A DNA stretch of 7,954 nucleotides from Candidatus Methanovirga meridionalis. GTDB taxonomy: Archaea > Methanobacteriota > Methanobacteria > Methanobacteriales > Methanobacteriaceae. Position 1 is the stretch's first letter. Every line of letters starts with the position of its first letter. The stretch is taken from the NCBI GenBank assembly GCA_031289325.1, contig JAITPS010000087.1, forward strand, positions 1 through 7,954, read 5' to 3'. The translations under genes and the position numbers were made by a program. Below, in pieces: positions 1 through 5,954 of this stretch. The notes beneath the pieces are model-generated. The model was not told the DNA's origin. It ran no database searches and worked only from the letters and a program-made list of their open reading frames with translations.

Positions 1-115
1 TTAAACGAAGATTCTCACACTAACAGATAAAGATATGCTTGAGCGGCTTGTCATGAAAGTGACACGAGCCGTTCTTAGGAGAGGTTAGGAGGGAAACCTC
101 CTAATTTTATCCGAC
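1..115 (+). mobile_element. Group II intron, 3' end (partial, cut by window edge)
   Basis: The 3' terminus of a group II intron, a self-splicing retroelement that normally encodes a reverse transcriptase/maturase in domain IV. Bases 41-74 form a 34-nt domain V and bases 78-112 a domain VI, with the intron ending at or near base 115 (CCGAC). Everything 5' of domain V is off the left edge except about 40 bases. These 40 bases hold the end of a possible reading frame, either stopping at 28-30 (LNEDSHTNR) or at 21-23 (KRRFSH). Either could be the C-terminus of the intron-encoded protein, but neither is long enough to identify. The segment is far richer in G+C than its surroundings, which fits a horizontally acquired element. 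The 3' exon (from 116) is AT-rich and non-coding, so the insertion appears to be intergenic. Class and mobility cannot be judged from this fragment. Confidence 0.9.
41..115 (+). ncRNA. Group II intron domains V and VI
   Basis: Domain V (41-74): GAGCGGCT pairs with AGCCGTTC through 8 bp including a G-U. A two-base CG bulge on the 3' side follows, then TGTCAT pairs with GTGACA, closed by a GAAA tetraloop. The AGC catalytic triad is present at 42-44, and the total length of 34 nt is that of the family. A three-base linker TTA (75-77) leads to domain VI. There GGA (78-80) pairs with TCC (110-112), GAGG (81-84) pairs with TTTT (105-108) by A-U and G-U pairs, and TTAGGAGG (85-92) pairs perfectly with CCTCCTAA (97-104) around a GAAA loop. 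A109 is left as a single bulged adenosine seven bases from the intron end, which is the expected branch point. All catalytic features visible here are intact. Confidence 0.93.
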
Positions 116-176
116 ATTAAATACAAACATTTTTTACATCATAATAATATTTTTAATAATATTTAATTTTAATTTT

Positions 177-185
177 AAAAAAAAA
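177..185 (-). terminator. Possible oligo-T terminator of the 390-residue gene
   Basis: A run of nine A on the plus strand reads as nine T on the minus strand, about 100 bases past the stop codon of the leftward gene at 286-1458. Archaeal RNA polymerase terminates at T-rich stretches on the non-template strand. In DNA this AT-rich such runs also occur by chance. Confidence 0.35.
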
Positions 186-190
186 TTATT

Positions 191-246
191 TATAGTCATT
201 ATGAAAAAGCTCTTAAATTTCGCTCTTAAGTTTTGAATGATAATTA
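191..246 (+). repeat. Dispersed repeat, copy A
   Basis: Starts TATAGTCATTATGAAAAAG and continues with the CTCTTAAATTT core, ending near TGAATGATAATT. A 12-13 base internal duplication (GCTCTTAAATTT, then CGCTCTTAAGTTT) is unique to this copy. It lies downstream of the 390-residue gene and points towards it, inverted relative to copy B on the gene's other side. Confidence 0.65.
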
Positions 247-285
247 AAACATTAATTATACAAAACATATAATTCAAATCAAATT

Positions 286-1458
286 CTATTCAAGTAAATA
301 ATTTTGAAGTAAAAAATTTTCAAATACCTCTCTAAATTTAGTTATATCTGATTCTAATGAAACAACACAGTCTCTAACAAGTTCGTACTGGTTTTTCATG
401 TTTTCATTTTTAAGGTCTCTAAACACTTCGTTGTACATATACACATCCTTAAGTTTATATATTGCATTATGTGCATCTTCATTAATAAATCTCTGAAAAA
501 TAAGAATGTTCATTGTTGGTTTACCTACTTTATCTCCATCCATAATGTCTTTTTCTATATGAAGCAACATTAATCTTATAAGTTTCAAATTGTTTATGTT
601 TTTCATGATATTTTTTTGGAAAAGTTCATAATATTCATATAATATTTCTAAGAACTTATTTGTTGTTATTATGAAATCCTGCTCTATTGAACTATACTTA
701 AGAATCTCTTCATTGAGATTATTTTCTTCATTTACTTTATTTTCCTCTTCATAAAATTGATAAATGTCTTCTTCAGAAAAACTCTCATAATATTCATTAA
801 ATGGAATTAAATCAATATACAAATCATAAAGAAACAAAACAACATAAAGTAAATAGCTATTTCCAAGTATTGATTTTGAATCATCATATATTTTATTTAG
901 TACTATATTAAGCTCGGAATCTTTAATTTCTAAACATTTAATAATCACTTTTAAATCTTTTCTATTTATAAAGAATTCCTCTACAATGAGTTCCTCTATG
1001 AAGTTTAAATTTCTAATTGATTTTCTAAGATTTTTATCTTTTATTAATGAATAATAATTCTTCTTTTTTAATTCCTTTTTCAATTCTTTATTTTTTTCAA
1101 AGAAATAATTTTCATTAAGGTATTCATCTAATTTATGAAATTCGTTATCTTCAAATTCTTTTTTTTCAAATACCTTAACTAATTGAGATACCATCTCCTT
1201 AAGATCCTCTTCAGTTGGAACTACTACATCATCATTTAACTCATCGATAATATCTTGAAAGTTCTCCTCACCATATATCTTCTTACAATCATTCATAATA
1301 TTTGGCTTAGCATTAAAAAAACGATTCATATATTTTTTTTCATTATCTGAAAGCTTTTCTTTATCTAAATATTTTTCTAACAAAATATACATTAAAACTG
1401 TAAATAATAAATCATCATTAGATAAATCATCTTCAATCAAATTTTCATTCTCACTCAT
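286..1458 (-). CDS. Acidic 390-residue protein, not recognised
   Basis: An intact leftward frame encoding a protein I cannot assign to a family. It is rich in Glu, Asp, Lys, Asn, Leu, Ile and Tyr, with few Gly or Pro, so a mostly helical soluble protein is likely. The N-terminal 20 residues are strongly acidic, and a second acidic tract lies at about 225-250. The only long hydrophobic stretch, around residues 198-220 (SYLLYVVLFLYDLYIDLIPF), is interrupted by Asp residues and is more likely a buried helix than a membrane segment. Residues 121-145 are Lys/Glu rich. I see no signal peptide, Cys clusters, nucleotide-binding loop or nuclease motif. The ATG at 1458 is preceded by a weak GGGATG-like ribosome site. 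A TATA-like TTTATA on the minus strand near 1511-1517 sits about 50 bases upstream. The gene stands alone, next to the group II intron and between inverted repeat copies A and B. It may be a lineage-specific accessory gene. Confidence 0.8.
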   Translation of the reverse strand: MSENENLIEDDLSNDDLLFTVLMYILLEKYLDKEKLSDNEKKYMNRFFNAKPNIMNDCKKIYGEENFQDIIDELNDDVVVPTEEDLKEMVSQLVKVFEKKEFEDNEFHKLDEYLNENYFFEKNKELKKELKKKNYYSLIKDKNLRKSIRNLNFIEELIVEEFFINRKDLKVIIKCLEIKDSELNIVLNKIYDDSKSILGNSYLLYVVLFLYDLYIDLIPFNEYYESFSEEDIYQFYEEENKVNEENNLNEEILKYSSIEQDFIITTNKFLEILYEYYELFQKNIMKNINNLKLIRLMLLHIEKDIMDGDKVGKPTMNILIFQRFINEDAHNAIYKLKDVYMYNEVFRDLKNENMKNQYELVRDCVVSLESDITKFREVFENFLLQNYLLE

Positions 1459-1475
1459 ATTTACATCCCATCCAA

Positions 1476-1514
1476 ATCATTTTAAAATTGAAGAACTTTT
1501 TCATAATGATTATA
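1476..1514 (-). repeat. Dispersed repeat, copy B
   Basis: On the minus strand it reads TATAATCATTATGAAAAAG, then TTCTTCAATTTTAAAATGAT. It ends 18 bases before the ATG of the leftward 390-residue gene, so it forms that gene's leader or promoter region. Its TATAAT end overlaps the best TATA-box candidate for the gene, raising the possibility that the repeat supplies the promoter. Confidence 0.65.
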
Positions 1515-1589
1515 AAATATTTTAATTTTCAAAATCATATAATTTCTTTTGTTAATTTATAATTAAATAGTTTGTTTTATTTATTTTGT

Positions 1590-1620
1590 TATAGTGATTT
1601 TGATAAAGTTCTTAATAAAT
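1590..1620 (+). repeat. Dispersed repeat, copy C (variant type)
   Basis: Reads TATAGTGATTTTGATAAAG, then TTCTTAATAAAT. It shares the TATAGT start and the AAAGTTCTT core with copies A, B, D, E and G, but resembles copy F most closely (TTTTGATAAAGTTCTT is common to both). C and F form a subtype lacking the AAATTTTAAAATGATAA tail. Confidence 0.55.
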
Positions 1621-1747
1621 AACTTTTTTAAAAACAAATAGTTTAATAGATAATATTTTAAAAGATATTAATTAAATTAAAAGGTATTAAATTAAAATTA
1701 TTTATATTAATTGAAATACATTTATATTAATTGAAATAGGATATGTA

Positions 1748-1843
1748 ATGTTCAAATCTTTACTGATAAGTTTATTAGTATTAATTTTAGAATGGTATCA
1801 AAATTTAACTGAAATCAAATTATTATTTAAAAAATTAATTTAA
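1748..1843 (+). CDS. Possible 31-residue hydrophobic peptide
   Basis: ATG to TAA, 31 codons, beginning MFKSLLISLLVLILEW and ending in a Lys-containing tail. The N-terminal part could form one membrane helix. The upstream AGGA (1738-1741) is a poor ribosome site, and there is no sign of conservation to use. In DNA this rich in A+T, Leu/Ile/Lys-only frames of this size appear by chance, so this is only a candidate. Confidence 0.15.
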   Translation: MFKSLLISLLVLILEWYQNLTEIKLLFKKLI

Positions 1844-2103
1844 TCTTAATTTGAAATTTTTAAAATATAAAATTTTTAAAAATATATATAAAAATATATA
1901 TAAAAATAATAATGGATTATTTTTTCTCCCATATTAGCGAGAACTATTCAAAATAAACCATGAAAATAGAAGTAAAACTTGAAAAACAACATACAATATT
2001 ATGATGAACAAATATGGATGATTAACTATAATACTATATTTAAATAATTTATTTAAAAAAAGAATTCCTATAACAAAACTTATAAAAATACAAAACTAAA
2101 TGG

Positions 2104-2135
2104 AAACGGTCTAATATTTAAACGGTCTAATATTT
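2104..2135 (+). repeat. 16-bp tandem duplication upstream of endA
   Basis: Two exact adjacent copies of AAACGGTCTAATATTT, ending 76 bases before the endA start codon. The CGG core stands out in the A+T background. It could be a paired binding site in the endA promoter region or a simple slippage product. A TAA/TTA-rich imperfect palindrome follows (about 2137-2180). Confidence 0.6.
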
Positions 2136-2211
2136 ATTTAATTAATAATAATAATAATTATTAAATAATGATATTTAATTAAAATTCGATATTATTATTT
2201 TGGGTGTGGAG

Positions 2212-2724
2212 ATGAGAGGAGAATTATTTGATGAAATAATTTCTATTAATATTAAAGATAATCAAAAAGCAATAGCTTTAAATCAGAAAAATCACTTTGG
2301 AAAATTAGAAGGTGATATTTTAGAACTTTCTCTTATTGAAGGGTGTTATCTTTTAGAAAAAAGTCGTTTGAAAATTTATTTTAACGATGAAAAAATCGAT
2401 TATGAATTTTTAGTATCTTTAATTAGAGATAAAGGATTGTATGGTAAGTACCTTGTTTTTAGAGATTTGAAAGATAGAGGTTATATTATCAAAGCAGGAT
2501 TTAAGTATGGTTCTGAATTCAGATTATATGAACGTGGTAAATCTCCTGGTGATGGGCATTCACATTATTTAGTTAAAATAATATATGAATTTGAAGATTT
2601 AAAGACTTCAAATCTTTCAAGCTATGCAAGGGTTGCTCATGGTGTAAAAAAAAGTTTGATTCTTGCAGTAATCGATGAAGATAAAGATATTACCTATTAT
2701 ACTTTAAAATGGATGAAACCTTAA
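2212..2724 (+). CDS. endA: tRNA-splicing endonuclease (tRNA-intron lyase)
   Basis: Cleaves precursor tRNAs at both ends of introns folded as bulge-helix-bulge motifs, leaving 2',3'-cyclic phosphate and 5'-hydroxyl ends for the tRNA ligase. At 170 residues from the ATG at 2212 it has the length of the small archaeal enzyme that acts as a homotetramer. The N-terminal domain covers roughly residues 1-75 and the catalytic domain about 76-170. The catalytic triad is complete: Tyr106 in FRLYERG, His116 in GHSHYLV, and Lys147 in ARVAHGVKKS. The spacings of 10 and 31 residues are those I recall for the Methanocaldococcus enzyme (Tyr115, His125, Lys156). Translation could begin at an in-frame TTG at 2200, but the ATG at 2212 is better because GGTG at 2203-2206 gives it a ribosome site. 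The gene appears monocistronic, with large AT-rich spacers on both sides. Confidence 0.96.
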   Translation: MRGELFDEIISINIKDNQKAIALNQKNHFGKLEGDILELSLIEGCYLLEKSRLKIYFNDEKIDYEFLVSLIRDKGLYGKYLVFRDLKDRGYIIKAGFKYGSEFRLYERGKSPGDGHSHYLVKIIYEFEDLKTSNLSSYARVAHGVKKSLILAVIDEDKDITYYTLKWMKP

Positions 2725-2782
2725 TTTATCCATCTGAAATCTTAATTTAGTAGTGAATATAAAATTAATAATCATAATCTAA

Positions 2783-2816
2783 AAAAAATTCAATAAAAAT
2801 TTTTTAATTAATTTTT
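2783..2816 (+). terminator. Probable endA terminator
   Basis: AAAAAATT (2783-2790) and AATTTTTT (2798-2805) can form an 8-bp A-U stem. T6 (2800-2805) and T5 (2812-2816) follow about 75-90 bases after the endA stop. Oligo-T stretches are the known archaeal termination signal; the stem may be incidental. Confidence 0.45.
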
Positions 2817-2840
2817 AGGGGTTAATATCTCTATTTTACA

Positions 2841-2930
2841 TTATAATCCTTTTGGAAAAGTTCTTAAATTTTAAAATAATAATTTTTTTATTGAATTGTT
2901 TAATTTTAAATATTATTTTATAAAAAAGTT
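2841..2930 (+). repeat. Dispersed repeat, copy D (long form)
   Basis: Reads TTATAATCCTTTTGGAAAAG, then TTCTTAAATTTTAAAATAAT, then a T-rich tail. It matches copy E almost base for base over about 75 bases, including TTTAATTTTAAATATTA and TTTATAAAAA at the end. Unlike E it carries no tandem array after the tail, so it probably shows the unexpanded form of the element. It lies about 115 bases downstream of endA, as E lies about 100 bases downstream of the small membrane ORF. Confidence 0.65.
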
Positions 2931-3072
2931 TCTCAAAAAAATAAAAATATTTTAATGGTTTATTATTCAATAAATGAAAAATATAAATAACTCTTTTAAT
3001 ATACTATAAAATTAATAATATAATACATTGTTCAATGATTCAAGATTTTAAATTTTTAAATTAGCTAATTAA

Positions 3073-3091
3073 AGAAAAACTTCATTTTTCT
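3073..3091 (+). repeat. Short A/T hairpin motif, first copy
   Basis: AGAAAAA and TTTTTCT form a 7-bp stem around CTTCA, followed by AATTTTT. A near-identical motif occurs at 7041-7059. It may act as a terminator-like hairpin or be a short dispersed repeat. Confidence 0.4.
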
Positions 3092-3262
3092 AATTTTTAA
3101 AATTAAAATTTTAATAGTAATTTTTAAAATTAATTAAAACTTATAATTGACATTTAATTTTAATATAAATATTTTTTATAATTTATATTTAAATATCATT
3201 ATAATTTTTATTAAAAACATAATATTTGAAAATTTTAATAAAAATAATTGTTGGATAACCTC

Positions 3263-3287
3263 TTATACTTTAAAAATTTAAGTATAA
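3263..3287 (+). promoter_or_regulatory. Inverted repeat and TATA region upstream of the cysteine desulfurase gene
   Basis: TTATACTT (3263-3270) and AAGTATAA (3280-3287) are exact 8-bp inverted arms separated by nine bases, ending 26 bases before the chosen ATG at 3314. Both arms contain TATA-like sequence, so the site could combine a core promoter with an operator for a dimeric repressor. The left arm is the better-placed TATA box: initiation about 25 bases later, near 3290, would leave room for the ribosome site at 3305-3310. No experimental or comparative support is visible. Confidence 0.35.
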
Positions 3288-3313
3288 AAGTATATGAAAT
3301 TTCTGAGGTTAAA

Positions 3314-4498
3314 ATGAGAAAACTTAAAGAAGTAAGACAGGATTTTCCAATATTGAATGAATTTATTTATTTGGATTCTGCAAGTACAAGTCTTACACCA
3401 ATACCAGTTATTGAAGCAATGAATGACTATTATTGTAATTATAATTCAAATACTGGTAGAGGAAATTATAGAATAGCCATTAAATCCAGTGATAAATTAG
3501 AGAATACAAGAGCAAAAATAGCTGAATTTATTAATGGAAATCCTGATGAGATAGTTTTTACTAAAAATACTACCGAAGCTATTAACATAGTTGTAAATGG
3601 CTTAAACTTCAAAAAAGGAGATAATGTCATTGTTTCAAATATTGAACATCATTCTAACATTGTTCCGTGGTTAAATTTAGGTGATCTTAAATTAAAAATA
3701 GCTAAAGTTAATGATAGTTACACTATAGATCCTGAGAGTATTAATGATTTAATAGATGAAAATACAAAATTAATAGCTATTACCCATATATCTAATGTTT
3801 TTGGTTCAAAACAGAATATTGAAGAGATTAGTAAAATAGCTAAAGAGAATAATATCTTATTTCTTGTTGATGCTGCTCAATCAGCAGGTTATCTTCCAAT
3901 TGATATTAATAAAATAAAACCTGATTTCATGGCTTTCCCTGGACATAAAGGATTGTTAGGTCCTGTTGGTACGGGTTTCTTATATTTAAAAAAAGAAATA
4001 GCTGAAAATTTAGTACCTAAGAATCTTGGCGGTGGAACCGTGACAAATATTGAAGGAAATAAATTTACATTAGAAGAGGTTCCTTATAGATTTGAAGGTG
4101 GAACTCAGAATATTAGTGGTATAATTGGTTTAGGTAAAGCTATTGATTATATAAATAATATAAAAATAGAAAATATTGAAAAATATTGTGGTAAGCTCAC
4201 AGAAGAACTTTATGAGAAAATTTATTCAATTGATAACATTGAAGTATATGGAAATCCAAATAATATTCATCACACAGTTTCATTCAATGTTAAAGGATTA
4301 AATCCTTATGATGTAAGTAAAATTTTAGATGAAACTTCTAATATTTGTCTTAGAAGTGGATTTCATTGCTCAATACCAAGTATTCGAAGTATTGCTTCTG
4401 AAAATGGCACTGTTAGAGCTTCTATTCATTGTTATAATAATTTTGAAGATATTGAAAAATTGTATGATGGACTTAAACTTATAAGTCAATTAAACTAA
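3314..4498 (+). CDS. sufS: Cysteine desulfurase, SufS type (class V aminotransferase fold)
   Basis: A pyridoxal-phosphate enzyme that removes sulfur from cysteine as an enzyme persulfide, giving alanine, and supplies it for Fe-S cluster assembly and tRNA or cofactor thiolation. With the ATG at 3314 it has 394 residues, close to the roughly 400 of SufS. Visible landmarks are the N-terminal YLDSASTSLTP (19-29), EHHSN (111-115) with the cofactor-stacking His, and VDAAQS (185-190) with the cofactor-contacting Asp186 and Gln189. They continue with the Schiff-base Lys212 in FPGHKG and Cys352 in LRSGFHCSIP, placed as in SufS RSGxHC. Arg368 (VRAS) is the likely carboxylate-binding residue. The frame extends upstream to a TTG at 3248. 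The extra 22 codons cover the palindrome and lack a ribosome site, whereas GAGGTT (3305-3310) precedes the ATG. No SufBC or scaffold gene is visible. A related selenocysteine lyase activity cannot be excluded. Confidence 0.93.
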   Translation: MRKLKEVRQDFPILNEFIYLDSASTSLTPIPVIEAMNDYYCNYNSNTGRGNYRIAIKSSDKLENTRAKIAEFINGNPDEIVFTKNTTEAINIVVNGLNFKKGDNVIVSNIEHHSNIVPWLNLGDLKLKIAKVNDSYTIDPESINDLIDENTKLIAITHISNVFGSKQNIEEISKIAKENNILFLVDAAQSAGYLPIDINKIKPDFMAFPGHKGLLGPVGTGFLYLKKEIAENLVPKNLGGGTVTNIEGNKFTLEEVPYRFEGGTQNISGIIGLGKAIDYINNIKIENIEKYCGKLTEELYEKIYSIDNIEVYGNPNNIHHTVSFNVKGLNPYDVSKILDETSNICLRSGFHCSIPSIRSIASENGTVRASIHCYNNFEDIEKLYDGLKLISQLN

Positions 4499-4568
4499 TA
4501 TAAATATAAATTAGACTAATAAAATATAAATTAGGATAATAAAATATAAATTAAATTAATAAAGAATA
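4488..4568 (+). repeat. 20-bp tandem array across the sufS stop codon
   Basis: About four copies of a 20-bp unit, consensus AATTAGACTAATAAAATATA. They begin at 4488 (21 bp), 4509, 4529 and 4549, the last decaying towards 4568. The first copy includes the last codons and stop (TAA, 4496-4498) of the desulfurase gene, so the array grew from the 3' end of the coding region into the trailer. Confidence 0.75.
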
Positions 4569-4601
4569 TATGATGAATTAGAAATTATGGGGATGATAAT
4601 T

Positions 4602-4691
4602 ATGAGTAAACTTTTAAGAATCGGTGGAATTATAATATTGTTATTAATGATTTTAAGTTCCGTAGCTATTTTTATTATAGGGGGCATGTAA
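4602..4691 (+). CDS. 29-residue single-helix membrane peptide (candidate)
   Basis: A short frame starting ATG AGT AAA and ending TAA. The peptide has a basic N-terminus (MSKLLRIGG), then an unbroken hydrophobic stretch of about 17 residues rich in Ile and Leu, and ends IIGGM. This is the layout of a one-pass membrane micropeptide. A good ribosome site, GGGGATGAT (4589-4597), lies four bases before the start. Two earlier in-frame ATGs (4587 and 4593) overlap that site and are less likely starts. It lies 103 bases downstream of the desulfurase gene and could share its transcript. I do not recognise a family and propose no function. The ribosome site and orderly hydrophobicity make it more credible than other tiny frames here, but chance remains possible. 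Confidence 0.5.
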   Translation: MSKLLRIGGIIILLLMILSSVAIFIIGGM

Positions 4692-4792
4692 TTAAGGTTT
4701 AATTTAAATTTAAATTTGAGATTTATTATTTAATTTATATTAATAAATTCAATAAAAAAAATATATTTTCCAATAATAAATAATATTTTAAA

Positions 4793-4890
4793 TTATAGTC
4801 ATTATTGAAAAGTTCTTAAATTTTAAAATGATAATTTTTCTATTAAGTTATTTAATTTTAAATATTAATTTTAAATATTACTTTATAAAA
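4793..4890 (+). repeat. Dispersed repeat, copy E (long form)
   Basis: Reads TTATAGTCATTATTGAAAAG, then TTCTTAAATTTTAAAATGAT and a T-rich tail closely matching copy D. The tail merges without a break into the first unit of the 90-bp tandem array; shared words are TTTAATTTTAAATATTA and CTTTATAAAAA. Confidence 0.65.
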
Positions 4891-5416
4891 ATTTAAATAT
4901 AAATACAATAATTCTAAATTAATAAATTTTAAATATTAATTTTAAATATTACTTTATAAAAATCAATATTTTTAAATTTTATAATAATATAAATACAATA
5001 ATTCTAAATTAATAAATTTTAAATATTAATTTTAAATATTAGTTTATAAAAATCAATAATTTTAAATTTTATAATAATATAAATACAATAATTCTAAATT
5101 AATAAATCTTAAATATTAATTTTAAATATAACTTTATAAAAATCAATAATTTTAAATTTTATAATAATATGAATATAATAATTCTAAATTAATATAATTC
5201 TAAATTAATATAATTCTAAATTAATAAATTTTAAATATTACTTTATAATAATCAATATTTTTAAATTTTATAATAATATAAATATAATAATTCTAAATTA
5301 ATAAATTTTAAATATTAATTTTAAATATAACTTTATAAAAATCTATAATTTTAAATTTTATAATAATATGAATATAATAATTCTAAATTAATATAATTCT
5401 AAATTAATAAATTTTA
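4861..5416 (+). repeat. 90-bp tandem repeat array, about six units
   Basis: Units begin with AAATATTAATTTTAAATATT at 4861, 4931, 5021 and 5111, with degenerate starts near 5232 and 5309. The middle spacing is exactly 90 bp. The first unit is about 20 bp short. The unit from 5111 is longer because it contains extra copies of a 15-16 bp subunit (ATTCTAAATTAATATA). The unit near 5232 lacks 12 bp. Neighbouring units differ by only a few bases, which indicates recent expansion. The sequence is almost entirely A+T and has no conserved reading frame. The array ends about 55 bases before ribH. Confidence 0.9.
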
Positions 5417-5472
5417 AGTAAAAGACTATACTGATTAAATTTCATAGAATAATTTAATATGATGGTGATAAA

Positions 5473-5889
5473 GTGGTAGAATATAGAATTGGTGCAGTAG
5501 TAGCTGAATTTAATTATGATATTACACAAATGATGCTTGAATTAGCTAAAGAAGAAGCAAAAATAAGAGACTCTGAAATAACAGTAATTTTTCCAGTTCC
5601 AGGAGTTTTTGATATGCCATTAGCTATTAAAAAACTTTTAGAAAAGGATGATATTGATGGTGTTGTTACACTTGGAGCTGTGATAGAAGGAGGAACAGAT
5701 CATGATCAAATTGTTGCTCAACATGCTTCCCGTAAAATAACTGATCTATCTCTTGAATATAATAAGCCTGTTGCATTAGGAATAAGTGGTCCAGGTATGA
5801 CACGATTAGATGCTCATAAAAGAGTGGATTATGGTAAAAGAGCTGTTGAATCAGTAGTGAAAATGTGTAAAAGATTAAAAGAAATATAG
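5473..5889 (+). CDS. ribH: 6,7-dimethyl-8-ribityllumazine synthase, archaeal type
   Basis: Catalyses the penultimate step of riboflavin synthesis, condensing 5-amino-6-ribitylaminouracil with 3,4-dihydroxy-2-butanone 4-phosphate. The 138-residue product is a full-length small subunit; family members assemble into pentamers or 60-mer shells in the cytoplasm. Motifs in order are AEFNYDIT (11-18; Phe13 stacks on the pyrimidine in this family), PGVFDMPLAIK (43-53; substrate loop), GAVIEGGTDHDQI (68-80; His77 at the catalytic His position), and ALGISGPGMTR (101-111). The C-terminal helix is HKRVDYGKRAVESVVKM. The sequence is very close to the archaeal form I recall from Methanocaldococcus (GVFDMPL, ISGPGMTR, RVDYGKRAVE). 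The start is GTG at 5473, with GGTGAT (5464-5469) three bases upstream as ribosome site. The marker 11 gene follows 65 bases later in the same direction. Confidence 0.96.
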   Translation: MVEYRIGAVVAEFNYDITQMMLELAKEEAKIRDSEITVIFPVPGVFDMPLAIKKLLEKDDIDGVVTLGAVIEGGTDHDQIVAQHASRKITDLSLEYNKPVALGISGPGMTRLDAHKRVDYGKRAVESVVKMCKRLKEI

Positions 5890-5954
5890 ACAATAAAACC
5901 CATTGTTAATATATAATTAATCTATAAAAACATTTAAGAATCATAGATGATTGT

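Larger units (their letters stand above)
1515..2103. other. AT-rich intergenic region between the 390-residue gene and endA
   Basis: This divergent spacer holds no convincing gene. It contains dispersed repeat copy C, a 20-bp direct duplication (unit TTTATATTAATTGAAATA plus two bases, at 1701-1740) and a short ATATATAAAAA-type duplication near 1877-1905. A marginal 31-codon reading frame lies at 1748-1843. A more complex stretch at about 1912-2010 includes TTAGCGAGAACTATTC, which recurs in similar form on the minus strand near 7791-7809, but it shows no open frame longer than about 14 codons. Confidence 0.7.
2725..3247. other. AT-rich intergenic region between endA and the cysteine desulfurase gene
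   Basis: No gene is supported here. It contains the probable endA terminator, dispersed repeat copy D and a short A/T hairpin motif at 3073-3091. The rest is low-complexity A+T with no RNA-like GC-rich structure. Confidence 0.75.
4692..5472. other. Repeat-filled intergenic region upstream of ribH
   Basis: No coding frame is supported. It consists of about 100 bases of plain A+T, dispersed repeat copy E, and the 90-bp tandem array that takes up most of it. About 55 bases of unique sequence before ribH must hold the promoter; the best TATA-like element is ACTATACTGA at about 5427-5436. Confidence 0.75.

Noticed and set aside
1..115. Right end and guide-RNA scaffold of an IS200/IS605 tnpB element
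   Set aside because: The GC-rich hairpins first suggested this, but the 34-nt stem with AGC triad, two-base bulge and GAAA loop, followed by a stem with a bulged A seven bases from the end, fits group II intron domains V and VI exactly.
210..237. A short frame beginning MKKLLNF inside repeat copy A
   Set aside because: It is only 11 codons, lies within a dispersed repeat whose other copies do not preserve the frame, and has no ribosome site.
1992..2030. Box C/D guide RNA suggested by ATGATGA and GGATGATT words
   Set aside because: No CTGA D or D' boxes are found at suitable spacing.
3248..3313. N-terminal 22-codon extension of the desulfurase from a TTG start
   Set aside because: It has no ribosome site, overlaps the promoter palindrome, and family members start near the MRKLKEVRQDFP equivalent, which has its own GAGGTT site.
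4861..5416. CRISPR array
   Set aside because: The units are contiguous 90-bp repeats without unique spacers, and no cas genes are visible.
5666..5893. A 75-codon leftward open frame opposite ribH
   Set aside because: It lies antisense within ribH, which has every family motif. The frame is open because of the codon use of the real gene and has no ribosome site.
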